In this document: one piece after another, positions 50,473 to 60,681 of the stretch
How the letters are laid out: each line of letters opens with the position of its first letter
Position numbering within the stretch: the first letter of the stretch is position 1
Assembly (NCBI RefSeq): GCF_913774235.1
Contig: NZ_CAJYDW010000001.1
Location: 17,718-81,717, forward strand
DNA from: an uncultured Pseudomonas sp.
GTDB taxonomy: Bacteria; Pseudomonadota; Gammaproteobacteria; Pseudomonadales; Pseudomonadaceae
Reading direction: 5' to 3'
DNA: 64,000 nt
Notes under the pieces: generated by a model
Database searches by the model: none
Seen by the model: only the letters and a program-made list of their open reading frames with translations
Told to the model about the DNA's origin: nothing
Program-made: the position numbers and the translations under genes

Positions 50473-52542
50473 CTACTCGGCCTGGAACTCGTAGTCCATC
50501 GCCTGACTGGGCTCCTGCAGGTAGTAGCCCTGGATGAAGTGCACCCCGACTTGCCAGAGCTGTGCCAGCACGCTGGCGCTCTCGACGAAGGGGGCGATGG
50601 TCAGAACGTTCTGCGCACTGAGTTCGGCGACCATGGCCTTGAGGCGCTCCTGGTGTTCCGGCTGGCTCAGGTCGCGGATCAGTGTGCTGGAAAGCTTGGC
50701 GTAGTCCGGCACCAGCAGGCGTAGCGCGGCCAGCGGCTGGCTGCTGCCGGCGAAGCCGCTGATGGCGACCTGGTGACCCTGACGGCGCAGGCGCTGGACC
50801 ATGGCCAGCCCCTGGGTCGGATTGGCCAGCAGGTCGTCTTCGGTCAACTGGAAGATCACCGCCTCGGCCGCCAGGTTCTGGCTCTGCAGGGTCTTGGCCA
50901 GCCAGGGCAGCAATTCCAGGTCGTCCAGGGTCGCGCCCGAGAGATGCACGAAGATCCGTGTGCCGTGCCCGCGGGCCCGATGCTCGCCCAGCTGGCGGAC
51001 CGCCTGGTGGATCACCCAGCGGTCTATCTGCCCGCTCAGGCCGCTGTCCCGCGCGGTACGGGCGAATTCGGTGGGCGAGACCTCCTCGCCCTGCGGATTG
51101 ATCAGCCGCAGCAGGGCTTCGTAGTACTCGTGGCTGCCGCCGCGCAGGCCGATCACCGGTTGGAACAACAGGCGGAAGCTGTTCTGTTGCAGTGCCTGCT
51201 TGACCATGGCCACCAGGTTGCCGCGATTGGCGGCTGCCGCCAGCTCTTCCGCCGGGTCGTAGCGTTTGCAGGCGTTGCCGCCGCGCTGGGCGATCTGGCG
51301 CGCGGAACGATGCGCCCGGTCGACCAGATCGCCGGCACTCTTGACGTGGGTATCCAGGCCGACCACGCCGATGGAGTAGCTGATGGCCAGGGCCCGGCCG
51401 GCGATGGTCAGCGGCTGGCGTTCCTGGCGGCCGAGCAGGCGCTCGAAGGCGGTATCCAGGCTGGCGTCGGCCGCCTGGGGCAGCAGGGCGGTGAAGGCAT
51501 CGTCGGCGAACCGGGCCAGGGTGGCCAGGGTGCCGAAGTGCTCGCGCAGGCGATCGGCCAGCGCCACCAGCAGTTCGTCCATGGCGCCGATGCCCAGCTC
51601 CGCCAGCAGTGCCGGATAGCGGTCGATGGTGAGGTAGGCGAAGCTGGCCGCAGCGCCGAGCCGAGCGCGTTCCAGGGCGTCTTCCAGCAGGTCGAGCATG
51701 CGACCGCGATTGATCAGGCCGGTCAGGACGTCCTGGGAACGGACCTCACGCAGCTGCTCCTCGATGGATTCGGGCACCGCGCGTGCTTCGCGCAGGTGCA
51801 GTTGCACGCAGGGTTCGTCGAGATAGATCGCCGGTGCCAGTCGCAGATGGACATCGATCAGGCTGCCATCGTGGCGGACGCACTGGCAATCCAGTTCGCG
51901 GGCGCTGGGGTCGTCGCGTAGCTGGCGAAAGGCCTCGCGCAACGCCGGCTGATCGGCCGGCGCGATGAGGTCCATCAGCGGGGTGATTTCCAGGTCGTCC
52001 GCGCCCGGATAGCCGAGCAGTTCCACATAGGCCGAGTTGACGTGGATGTGCAGGCCATCGTGGACGTAGGCGACCGCGTCCACGGCATTGGCCAGCAGCA
52101 ACTGGCAGCGCTGTTCGGCTTCGGCCAGGGCCTGTTCCAGGCGGCTGCGCTCCTGGCGCTCGGCCAGGTTGCCCAGTTCGCGCAGGCTGGCCAGCAGCAG
52201 GTGTTCGTCGTTATCGGTGGCGATGGCATCGCGGGCACCCTGACGCAGGGCGCTGATCAGAGCATCGGGATCGTCCGGGTGGATGCGCTGGATGACGGCG
52301 AGTCGCGGCGCACGCTTGCGCAGCAAGGCGAGCGCTGCGGTGGGATCGAGCTCTTCGGAGGGGGCCGCGAGGATGGCGAGGTCCCAGGACTGGGTCAGGA
52401 GTTCCTCGAGTCCGGCCGGGTCGGCGAGGCGGTGGGCGCGGGTGGCGCGGCCGGCGTTACGAAACAGGCTTACCAGGCGTTCCGCCTCGTTCTGCGATGC
52501 TTCGAGCAGCAACAGGCGGATCGCACTGTATTCGGAAGCCAT
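50473..52542 (-). CDS. fimX: FimX-like REC-PAS-GGDEF-EAL protein with degenerate catalytic motifs
   Basis: IRLLLLEASQNEAERLVSLFRNAGRATRAHRL; degenerate RFADDAFT in GGDEF position; SGFAG in DDFG position. Confidence 0.9.
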   Translation of the reverse strand: MASEYSAIRLLLLEASQNEAERLVSLFRNAGRATRAHRLADPAGLEELLTQSWDLAILAAPSEELDPTAALALLRKRAPRLAVIQRIHPDDPDALISALRQGARDAIATDNDEHLLLASLRELGNLAERQERSRLEQALAEAEQRCQLLLANAVDAVAYVHDGLHIHVNSAYVELLGYPGADDLEITPLMDLIAPADQPALREAFRQLRDDPSARELDCQCVRHDGSLIDVHLRLAPAIYLDEPCVQLHLREARAVPESIEEQLREVRSQDVLTGLINRGRMLDLLEDALERARLGAAASFAYLTIDRYPALLAELGIGAMDELLVALADRLREHFGTLATLARFADDAFTALLPQAADASLDTAFERLLGRQERQPLTIAGRALAISYSIGVVGLDTHVKSAGDLVDRAHRSARQIAQRGGNACKRYDPAEELAAAANRGNLVAMVKQALQQNSFRLLFQPVIGLRGGSHEYYEALLRLINPQGEEVSPTEFARTARDSGLSGQIDRWVIHQAVRQLGEHRARGHGTRIFVHLSGATLDDLELLPWLAKTLQSQNLAAEAVIFQLTEDDLLANPTQGLAMVQRLRRQGHQVAISGFAGSSQPLAALRLLVPDYAKLSSTLIRDLSQPEHQERLKAMVAELSAQNVLTIAPFVESASVLAQLWQVGVHFIQGYYLQEPSQAMDYEFQAE

Positions 52543-52582
52543 GGTCTACTCGCACCTTGGCGATAACGATAATTTTCTGAAG

Positions 52583-54370
52583 CTACAGAGACTTCCACAG
52601 GGAGTCAAAGTCTTCTTCCTGACGGACCCCAGGTGCGCCAGACGGTGCTCCCGAGGGCGGTGTCACGCTCTGTTCCAGCAGGTGATATTCGAAGACGCTG
52701 AAGCTGACGGTCATGCTGCGCCGCCGGTCGAGCATGCCGCGTTGTTCGTCGCCCTGCTGGTTGATCTGCACCTTGCTGCCCTCCTGGAAGGGTAGGCGCG
52801 GCGCGATCAGGGTCGGTGCCTGATCGATGGCCTTGATCTCGGGCAACAGCAGGGCGCGCAGGTACTGGCTGTTCTGCTCGGCCTTGCGCAGCAGTTGCAG
52901 GCCGCAGGGACGGGCGGTAGGGGCCAGCAGTTCGACGCCCATCTGGGTGCCGCTGCCCGGGACCTGGCGTACCCAGCGCACCACGCCCGGGCCCCATTTG
53001 TGATCCTCGGGCAGTTTCACGCCGAGCAATTCGCCGGCCTGCAGTTGCTCGGGCACCTCGCCACCCCAGCTCAGGCAGTAGCCGCCCGGGCTGTGATTGA
53101 CCACTTGCACGGAATGGATCGGAAAGGCGGGACTGGCCGCCTCGCTGTCGCCGGGCAGGACGTCGTAATGGATTTCTTCCATGGCCCCGGCGTTCCAGTC
53201 GAGGGCGTCGGCGGTAGCGGTATCGGCGTCGAAGGCGAGCGACCAGACGTCTTCCTTGGGTTTCGGAGCGAAGGCCTCGGGTGCCCGCGGCGCGGCTTGG
53301 CGCAGGGTGTCGTTGAAGGTCTGACCGCCGGAGAGCTGGTAGTGCAGGGCGCTCATGCCGATGCAGACCAGCACCTGGCCCTGTCCGGGCATGCGCTGGA
53401 AGGCCCGATCGGCTTCCTGGCCCCAGGCCCCGACCAGATGCTGCAGCAGGTCGAGGGACAGGTCGCCATGCACCGGCAGGCGGGCGCGGGGGCGCTGTTC
53501 GGGGGCCAGGGCGAGATAGTCCTCGATGGCCTGGACCAGTTGCTGCGGGGCGAGGCCCAGCAGGCCGCTGAGGTTGGTTTCGCGCAGCAGCGAGCGATAG
53601 CGCGGCGGGGCGTCGATCTGCGGCGCCACCACCATCAGGGTGCCGTTCTGCTCGGGGCCCTGCAGGCGGACCAGGTTGGCCCAGTCGTCCAGGTGCAGGG
53701 TGAGCTGGGCGATGTGGCTCTGGCGCAGCTGGTTGCAGCGCGCGGCGCCGAACAGCAGGGCGGCGCAATAGGCCTGGGTGATGGTCTGGCTGCCATCGCC
53801 TGGCAGCAGCTCGTCGCGGACCTTCTGGTTGTGCACGCCGGTGGTCACCGCCAGGCGGTAGAGCTGGTGCAGCTCCAGCCAGAGGTTATCGTGGACCGGC
53901 GTATAGAGCTGCGCGGCGCGGATCAGCGGGCCGAGCAGGGCGCGCAGGGCGCGCTGGATGGCGGTGGCCAGCAGGGTGCCGCGTTCGCCACGCTCGCTTT
54001 CCTCGACCACGATCAGCTTGTAGCCGGCGGCCAGCAGGTTCTGCAGCGCCTGGCAGAGGTTGGCGACCTTGCGCGAGCGTTCGTCGAGCACGATGGCCTG
54101 GTTGAGCACATGGCGTTCGAGCAACTGGCAAACCCGTTGCACGTCCGGGCGCAAGGCCTCCAGCAGGCGCAGCCGCGCCTCCGCCGTGAGCATCAGGCGG
54201 TTGATCTCGAGCAGGCCCTGATAGAGCAGCCGTGCGAATTCGCCGAGCTTGGCCCGGGGCAACTGGTCCAGCCAGCGCTTAAGGCCGGCCGGCGTAGCGT
54301 CACAGAACGTCAGGCTGCGCTGGTCGGGCGTCGGTACCCGCAACATGAGCTGAGGCCTTTTGCTATCCAT
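52583..54370 (-). CDS. PilZ-like domain protein adjacent to fimX (PA4958-like)
   Basis: HSVQVVNHSPGGYCLSWGGEVPEQLQAGELLGVKL PilZ-like region. Confidence 0.6.
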   Translation of the reverse strand: MDSKRPQLMLRVPTPDQRSLTFCDATPAGLKRWLDQLPRAKLGEFARLLYQGLLEINRLMLTAEARLRLLEALRPDVQRVCQLLERHVLNQAIVLDERSRKVANLCQALQNLLAAGYKLIVVEESERGERGTLLATAIQRALRALLGPLIRAAQLYTPVHDNLWLELHQLYRLAVTTGVHNQKVRDELLPGDGSQTITQAYCAALLFGAARCNQLRQSHIAQLTLHLDDWANLVRLQGPEQNGTLMVVAPQIDAPPRYRSLLRETNLSGLLGLAPQQLVQAIEDYLALAPEQRPRARLPVHGDLSLDLLQHLVGAWGQEADRAFQRMPGQGQVLVCIGMSALHYQLSGGQTFNDTLRQAAPRAPEAFAPKPKEDVWSLAFDADTATADALDWNAGAMEEIHYDVLPGDSEAASPAFPIHSVQVVNHSPGGYCLSWGGEVPEQLQAGELLGVKLPEDHKWGPGVVRWVRQVPGSGTQMGVELLAPTARPCGLQLLRKAEQNSQYLRALLLPEIKAIDQAPTLIAPRLPFQEGSKVQINQQGDEQRGMLDRRRSMTVSFSVFEYHLLEQSVTPPSGAPSGAPGVRQEEDFDSLWKSL

Positions 54371-54413
54371 TCGCCGCTCGTACTCCTCTTTCGATGGGCA
54401 ATGAACCGCGCAT

Positions 54414-55322
54414 CTAGACGAGAGGCCCAGGCTCGGAAAGGGTGGTCGATGGGGTGGGCGCGGCGGGAACGCCGAGCAGTTGCCCCATGTTGACGGTGGA
54501 CAGCGCGCCGAGTTCAGCGGACCAGTTCACCGCCTCGGGTCCGAACAGGACGATGGCGGTGGAGCCCAGCTTGAAGCGGCCCAGCTCGTCGCCGATGCGC
54601 AGGGTGATGGGTGCCCGCGCCGCCTCGTCGTAGGCGAAACGCTTGAGTTCGCGCTTGGGCGGCGTGACCAGGCCGGCCCACACCGTCTCGATGCTGGCGA
54701 CGATCATGGCGCCGACCAGGATGACCGCCATGGGCCCCACCGCGGTGTCGAAGATGCAGACCACCCGCTCGTTGCGGGCGAACAGCTCGGGCACGTTCTC
54801 GGCGGTGAGCTGGTTGACCGAGAAGATGCGCCCGGGGACGTAGATCATTTCCCGGAGGGTGCCGGTCAGCGGCATGTGCACCCGGTGGTAGTCCTTGGGC
54901 GACAGGTAGATGGTGGCGAAGCTGCCGCCCATGAAGGGCGCGGCGCGTAGACCGTCGCCGCCGAGCAGTTCCAGCAGGCTGTAGCTGTGGCCCTTGGCCT
55001 GGAAGATGCGGCCATGCTCGATGCGGCCGAGCTGGCTGATGGCGCCGTCGCTGGGGCTGACCACCACTTCCGGTGCGGCCGGCAGCGGCCGGGCATCGGC
55101 CTTCAGGGCGCGGGTGAAGAAGGCGTTAAAGTTCTCGTAGGCCGTAGGTTCTTCCACCAGGGCCTGGCGCATGTCCACGTCGTAGTGACGCACGAACCAG
55201 CGGATCAGGCGGTTCTTGAACCAGGGCGCGCGGCAATCGGCGAAGCCGCCGATCACCCGCGACAGCAGGTGGTGGGGCAGCAGGTGCTGGGCCAGGATGA
55301 ACAGACGGTCTTGCAGTTTCAT
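54414..55322 (-). CDS. psd: Phosphatidylserine decarboxylase proenzyme
   Basis: [36 protein letters not shown] (LGST processing site). Confidence 0.96.
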   Translation of the reverse strand: MKLQDRLFILAQHLLPHHLLSRVIGGFADCRAPWFKNRLIRWFVRHYDVDMRQALVEEPTAYENFNAFFTRALKADARPLPAAPEVVVSPSDGAISQLGRIEHGRIFQAKGHSYSLLELLGGDGLRAAPFMGGSFATIYLSPKDYHRVHMPLTGTLREMIYVPGRIFSVNQLTAENVPELFARNERVVCIFDTAVGPMAVILVGAMIVASIETVWAGLVTPPKRELKRFAYDEAARAPITLRIGDELGRFKLGSTAIVLFGPEAVNWSAELGALSTVNMGQLLGVPAAPTPSTTLSEPGPLV

Positions 55323-55338
55323 AGGGTGTCCTTGGCGA

Positions 55339-56148
55339 TCATTCGATGGGCGTATCGGGGTGGTTGCCCCATTCGCCCCAGGAGCCGGCATAGGCCTTCA
55401 CGCGCGGGTAGCCCAGGGCCTTGGCCGCCAGGTAGGTGAAGCCGGATCGGTGGTGGGTCTGGCAGTGGGTGACGATTTCCTTGTCACGGGTGATGCCCAG
55501 GCGCTCGAGTTCGGCGGCCAGGTCCGCGCGGATGCGCAACTGGCGTTCGCGGTCCATGCCGGCGGTCCACTCGAAGTTGATCGCCCCGGGGATATGGCCG
55601 CCGCGGGCGGTCAGCACCTTCTCGCCGCGGTATTCGTCGGCGCCGCGAGCGTCCCAGATGGCCAGGTCCTCGGCGCCCAGCCGGCTCTGCAGGTAGGCGC
55701 GGGTAGCGGTGGGCTCCTCGTGCAGGGTCAGGGACACCGGTCCGCCGGCGGGGGCGGGAACGGCGGTCTCCAGCGGCAGCCCGGCAGCGATCCAGCCCTG
55801 GCGGCCGCCGTTGAGGTAGTGGTAGTTCCCATGGCCGATGACGTCCAGCAGCCAGATGAAGCGTCCGGCCCAGCCGCCGCCCTCGTCGTCATAGACCACG
55901 TAGACGGCCTCGTCGCGCTGCCCCAGCTCGCCGAACAGTTGCTCCAGGTCGGCCTGCGCGGGCAGGAGGCCGGGTGCCGGCTTGGTTCCCAGCTGGGTGC
56001 GGGCGGGCGCGACGTGGCGCGCACCGGGCAGATGCCCCTCGGCGTAGTGGGCGGCGCTGCAGAGGTCGACCAGGATGAGTTCGGGCGCATCCAGGCGCGC
56101 CGCGAGATCGGCCGGTTCGATCACCAGGGGCAGGGCGGAAAAGGGCAT
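55339..56148 (-). CDS. rhdA: Thiosulfate sulfurtransferase (rhodanese)
   Basis: CQTHHRSG active-site loop; tandem rhodanese domains. Confidence 0.93.
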   Translation of the reverse strand: MPFSALPLVIEPADLAARLDAPELILVDLCSAAHYAEGHLPGARHVAPARTQLGTKPAPGLLPAQADLEQLFGELGQRDEAVYVVYDDEGGGWAGRFIWLLDVIGHGNYHYLNGGRQGWIAAGLPLETAVPAPAGGPVSLTLHEEPTATRAYLQSRLGAEDLAIWDARGADEYRGEKVLTARGGHIPGAINFEWTAGMDRERQLRIRADLAAELERLGITRDKEIVTHCQTHHRSGFTYLAAKALGYPRVKAYAGSWGEWGNHPDTPIE

Positions 56149-56205
56149 CGCGGATTTCCCGTCAGTCCGAAGAGGGTCAAGTGTACCGAGGTTGGCCGCC
56201 CAGCG

Positions 56206-57723
56206 TCAGGTTGGTCGCGCCTTGGCGCGATTGGCGAAGGTGGCGATGGCGCGCTCGATGCACGTGAAGGTCTTGTCCAGGGCCGCCGTTCGGCGAGGGT
56301 CTGCCGGCTCCAGGTCGGTATCCAGCACCGCCAGCAGTACCACCCGCTCGCCGAAGCCCAGACTGCGCAGCCAGAGGCGTTCGCTGGTGAACAGCCGGCG
56401 CAGATCGGCGGGCAAATGGGGGGCGAAGCGCGTCCGGTTGGCCGTGTCGATACGCAACTGTCCCGAGCTGCCGAACAGCTTGGCCAGCAAGGGCTGGCCG
56501 GCAATCTCCAGTTGCAGGCCGACGGCGTCGTCGAGGCCATGATGCAATTGGGCGTTGGCCTTGGTGCCGGTGCGATCGGGGGTGAGCAGTAGCAGGCGCG
56601 GCAGGCCGCAAGCCACCAGGGCCTGACGCGCGCAGTCGAACAGTTGGGGCAGGGTGGCGAAGGCGCTGGGCGTGTGCAGCAGCTGCTCGCACAGGCCGCG
56701 CCAGCGTTGCGCCTGGCTTTCGCCGGCGACCTGCACCTTGGGTATCGGCTTGAGGCGCCGCTCGCCGGGCGGCCAGAGCAGGCCTTCGGCGGGATGCCAG
56801 AGGCCGGGGCGGGCGTGACGCTGGGCATCCTGGACCGCGAGTTCGTGACTGCGGCTCTGCACCCGTGCCAGCGGCAGCTGTAGGTAGAGCGCGCTGAAGC
56901 GTTGCCAGCGCAGGGTGTGGGGGCCGTCCCAGGCATGGTGGCTGGCCAGGGCCAGGCCGTTGGCCAGCAGGATGGTGTTGCCCGGGTGGGTCAGCCAGCG
57001 CCGCAGCTCGGGGTCCTCGTCGAGTCGGTGCTGCTGTTCGAGCGGGTCCTCGGCATGGGCGATGTGCAGGGCCTTGACCAGTTGGCGGCGATCCTGGTCG
57101 AGCAGGCGATAGCCCTCGACGATCCAGTCCGGCAGTTGCCAGTGGCGGGCCAGTGCCTGGCACAGGCGTACGGCGGGAACGCCCAGCAGGTCGAGTTCGA
57201 CCTTGAGCGCCGGCTCGCCTTCGCCCAGCACTCGCCTTTCCCATTCTTCGAACAGTTCCGGATGTCGGGTGACCAGCGGCCAGAGTGGGGCCAGGAACAG
57301 CAGGGCGGCCAGGCGGATGTCCGGCCACAGTCGCGCCAGGGGCACGCCGAACAGGCCGAGACCCAGGGTCATGGCGTGCTGGCTGACCAGGCACAGCTGC
57401 CGCAGCGGCTGCGGCAGGCGTTCCTCGGCCAGGCTGGGCTGGCGGGCCACCAGATACTCCGCCGGGCCGAGGCCGACGCGGCCGAGCACGGCTTCGAGGC
57501 TGGCCGCGGGATCGCCCAGGCTGGCATGACCACGATTGGCCTCGCGCAGCAGGGCCAGCGCCAGGGGAGGTGACTCGCAGAGCCGTTCGGCTATCTCATG
57601 CAGCGCCAGCCGGCCATCGGCCAGGCTGCGGCGTAGACGCTCTGCGGTAGCGGTGGCCACTGGCAGGCGCACGCCTTCCAGATGTTTGACCCAGTCTTCG
57701 ACGGTGTTCGGGCGGCTGGACAT
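56206..57723 (-). CDS. HDOD-domain protein (PA4955-like)
   Basis: HEIAERLCESPPLALALLREANR; VLGRVGLGPAEYLV. Confidence 0.75.
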   Translation of the reverse strand: MSSRPNTVEDWVKHLEGVRLPVATATAERLRRSLADGRLALHEIAERLCESPPLALALLREANRGHASLGDPAASLEAVLGRVGLGPAEYLVARQPSLAEERLPQPLRQLCLVSQHAMTLGLGLFGVPLARLWPDIRLAALLFLAPLWPLVTRHPELFEEWERRVLGEGEPALKVELDLLGVPAVRLCQALARHWQLPDWIVEGYRLLDQDRRQLVKALHIAHAEDPLEQQHRLDEDPELRRWLTHPGNTILLANGLALASHHAWDGPHTLRWQRFSALYLQLPLARVQSRSHELAVQDAQRHARPGLWHPAEGLLWPPGERRLKPIPKVQVAGESQAQRWRGLCEQLLHTPSAFATLPQLFDCARQALVACGLPRLLLLTPDRTGTKANAQLHHGLDDAVGLQLEIAGQPLLAKLFGSSGQLRIDTANRTRFAPHLPADLRRLFTSERLWLRSLGFGERVVLLAVLDTDLEPADPRRTAALDKTFTCIERAIATFANRAKARPT

Positions 57724-57840
57724 ACGACGGTCGCCTTGAAATTTGATGAAAGGCCTTCAGTCCGGGGCGCCGGGTCCGATAAAGGGGGCGTGAGGGTTAT
57801 TCCCCGGCTCAACTTTCCTTAGCACACAGTATTCCCAACC

Positions 57841-58692
57841 ATGGCAAAAATCATCGGCATCATCGTGATATTCGCGGCTGTCCTCGGCGGCTACATCCTC
57901 GCGCATGGCAAGATCGCCGCGATCATCCAGCCGCTCGAGGTGCTGATCATCGGCGGTGCCGCCCTGGGGGCCTTCCTGCAGGCCAACCCGGGCAGCACCT
58001 TCATGCAGGTGTTCAAGAAGTCGCTGAAGATGTTCGGCAACCGCTTCACCCACGCCTTCTACCTGGACGTGTTGAAGCTGCTCTACGAGATCCTCAACAA
58101 GAGCCGGCGCGAGGGCATGATGTCCATCGAGGCCGACGTCGAGGACCCCAAGGCCAGTCCGATCTTCAGCAAGTACCCGAATATCCTCAAGGATGAGCGG
58201 ATGACCGCCTACATCGCCGACTACCTGCGGCTGATGTCCTCCGGCAACATGGCGCCCCACGAACTGGAAGGCCTGTTCGACATGGAGCTGGCCGGCATCA
58301 AGGAAGAGCTGGAGCACCCGTCCCATGCGGTATCGCGGGTCGCCGACGGTCTGCCGGGCTTCGGCATCGTCGCCGCGGTACTGGGGATCGTGATCACCAT
58401 GGGCATGCTCGGCGAGGGCGACCAGGCGGCCATCGGCGGTCACGTCGGCGCGGCCCTGGTCGGCACCTTCCTCGGCATTCTCGCCGCCTACGGCTTCTTC
58501 GGCCCGCTGGCGACCTGCCTGGAGCACGACGCCAAGGAAGAACTCAACGTCCTGGAAGCCATCAAGGCCTGCCTGGTGGCCGCCGCCAGCGGCATGCCGC
58601 CCACCGTCGCCGTGGAGTTCGGCCGCAAGGTGCTGTTCCCCGCGCACCGGCCGTCCTTCAGTGAGCTCGAGCAGGCGATGCGGGGCAGCTGA
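57841..58692 (+). CDS. motA: Flagellar motor stator protein MotA
   Basis: IIGIIVIFAAVLGGYILAHGKIAAIIQPLEVLIIGGAALGAF. Confidence 0.97.
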   Translation: MAKIIGIIVIFAAVLGGYILAHGKIAAIIQPLEVLIIGGAALGAFLQANPGSTFMQVFKKSLKMFGNRFTHAFYLDVLKLLYEILNKSRREGMMSIEADVEDPKASPIFSKYPNILKDERMTAYIADYLRLMSSGNMAPHELEGLFDMELAGIKEELEHPSHAVSRVADGLPGFGIVAAVLGIVITMGMLGEGDQAAIGGHVGAALVGTFLGILAAYGFFGPLATCLEHDAKEELNVLEAIKACLVAAASGMPPTVAVEFGRKVLFPAHRPSFSELEQAMRGS

Positions 58693-59864
58693 TGGACAAC
58701 AACCAGCCGATCATCGTCAAGCGTGTTAAGAAAAGCGCCGCCGGTCACCACGGTGGCGCCTGGAAGATCGCCTTTGCCGACTTCGCCACTGCCATGATGG
58801 CGTTCTTCCTGGTGCTCTGGCTGATGTCCTCGGCCACCCCGGAGCAGAAGAAGGCCATCGCCGGCTACTTCCAGGACCCGATCGGCTTCACCGAGAGCGC
58901 CAGCCCCTACGTCATCGACCTGGGCGGTACTCCGACGCCCGCACCTGACCGGACCCTGAACCCCGAGATCCAGGCCCAGCCGGATTCGACCCAGAACAAG
59001 GTCAATCCGGACATGGAAGAGCGCGCCGACCCCAACGAATCCAACCGGGTGCAGCCCGATCCGACCCAGTCCCCGGACACTTCGCCGGATCGCCAGCCGA
59101 ATGCGGCGGCGCAGAAGGATCAGAACAAGGAGCAGAGCCAGCAGGCCCAGAAGATGGATGCCAGCCAGGCGGAGAAGATCGCCGAGCAGGTCGAGAAGCA
59201 GCGCCTGGAGCTGCTGCTGCAGGAGTTGCAGAACAAGATCAACGAGAATCCGGAACTGCAGAAGTTCAAGGACCAGATCCTGATGGAGATCACCCAGGAC
59301 GGCCTGCGCATCCAGATTGTCGATGCCGACAATCGGTCGATGTTCGATTCGGGCAGCCCGCGGCTGAAGCCCTATTTTGAGGACATCCTGCTGGCCATGG
59401 CCGACACCATTCGCCAGGTGCCGAACAAGATCAGCATCAGTGGCCATACCGATGCGGCGCGCTACGTCGGCAAGGGCGATTTCAGCAACTGGGAGTTGTC
59501 CGCCGGCCGGGCCAATTCGGCGCGGCGTGCCCTGGAGGCCGGTGGTTATCCGGACGAGCAGGTGGCGCGGATCGTCGGTTATGCGGCTTCGGCGCCTTTC
59601 GATCGTGAGCACCCGCTCAACCCGGTCAACCGCCGCATCGACATCATCGTGCTGACCAAGAAGGCTCAGCAGGCCATCGAGGGGCGCAACGGTAACAAGG
59701 GTTCCTCCGCGACGCCGGCCCAGGGTGCACCCGGGGCAAATCGCGGCGGGGTCTCCAGCGGGGGCGTATCCGCCACCGGCAATCTGGCGCAACCCATCAA
59801 CAACGCCGCGTTCAAGCAGCAGATCAACGCCTTCGATGCGGGTGTCATCCAGAGCAAGCCCTGA
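58692..59864 (+). CDS. motB: Flagellar motor protein MotB
   Basis: AWKIAFADFATAMMAFFLVLWLMSSA; OmpA-like ISISGHTDAARY. Confidence 0.97.
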   Translation: MDNNQPIIVKRVKKSAAGHHGGAWKIAFADFATAMMAFFLVLWLMSSATPEQKKAIAGYFQDPIGFTESASPYVIDLGGTPTPAPDRTLNPEIQAQPDSTQNKVNPDMEERADPNESNRVQPDPTQSPDTSPDRQPNAAAQKDQNKEQSQQAQKMDASQAEKIAEQVEKQRLELLLQELQNKINENPELQKFKDQILMEITQDGLRIQIVDADNRSMFDSGSPRLKPYFEDILLAMADTIRQVPNKISISGHTDAARYVGKGDFSNWELSAGRANSARRALEAGGYPDEQVARIVGYAASAPFDREHPLNPVNRRIDIIVLTKKAQQAIEGRNGNKGSSATPAQGAPGANRGGVSSGGVSATGNLAQPINNAAFKQQINAFDAGVIQSKP

Positions 59865-60026
59865 GCGGTCGCGCTGATCGATAGGAAAATTCGCTGCCAG
59901 CGTTCGGTTTTTTCGTCCGTTGGCGCGCGGCTGGCTCGCTATGCTGCAGAGGTTTCATGATGGATCGGGCACCTTGCGCCCTGGCGCGAGGTCTCTCGAT
60001 CTCCGACCCTTAGCAGGAGCCTCCCG

Positions 60027-60626
60027 ATGAGCAACGCCTTTATCGACACGATCAAGCGCCGCCGCAGCCAGTACGCGCTGGGCAAGAACCTGCCGCTGGC
60101 GCAGGACCAGGTCACCGCCCTGATCCAGGAGGCGGTCAAGCTGTCGCCGTCCTCCTTCAACTCCCAGAGCTCGCGCGCGGTGATCCTGTTCGGCGCCGAG
60201 AGCGAGAAGTTCTGGGGCTTCGTCATGCAGGCTCTGCGGCAGATCGTGCCGGCCGAGTCCTTTGCGCCCACCGAGGGCAAGATCAACAGCTTCGCCGCCG
60301 GTGCCGGTACCGTGCTGTTCTATGAGGATCGCCAGGTCATCTCGGCACTGCAGGATAAATTCCCCAGCTACGCCGACAACTTCCCCATCTGGTCGGAACA
60401 GGCCAGCGGTATCGCCCAGTTCTCGGTATGGACGGCGCTGGCCAATGCCGGCATCGGCGCCAGCCTGCAGCACTACAATCCGCTGCCCGATGCCCTGGCT
60501 GCCGCCGAGTGGAAATTGCCGGAGACCTGGCACCTGCGCGCGCAGATGCCCTTCGGCTCCAACGAAGGCGACTTCCCCGAGAAGACCTTCATGGATGACG
60601 CGGAGCGCTTCCGCGTCTTTGGCTGA
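60027..60626 (+). CDS. Nitroreductase family protein
   Basis: KRRRSQYALGKNLPLAQDQVTALIQEAVKLSPSSFNSQSSRAVIL. Confidence 0.9.
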   Translation: MSNAFIDTIKRRRSQYALGKNLPLAQDQVTALIQEAVKLSPSSFNSQSSRAVILFGAESEKFWGFVMQALRQIVPAESFAPTEGKINSFAAGAGTVLFYEDRQVISALQDKFPSYADNFPIWSEQASGIAQFSVWTALANAGIGASLQHYNPLPDALAAAEWKLPETWHLRAQMPFGSNEGDFPEKTFMDDAERFRVFG

Positions 60627-60629
60627 TAA

Positions 60630-60655
60630 AAAACGCCGGGCTAGCCCGGCGTTTT
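60630..60655. terminator. Bidirectional intrinsic terminator
   Basis: AAAACGCCGGGCTAGCCCGGCGTTTT perfect palindrome. Confidence 0.85.
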
Positions 60656-60681
60656 CTTTAGCGCTTGTAACAGGCTCTTGG

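Noticed and set aside
52895-54493. 532-aa plus-strand ORF
   Set aside because: Antisense to the PilZ-like gene; shadow frame.
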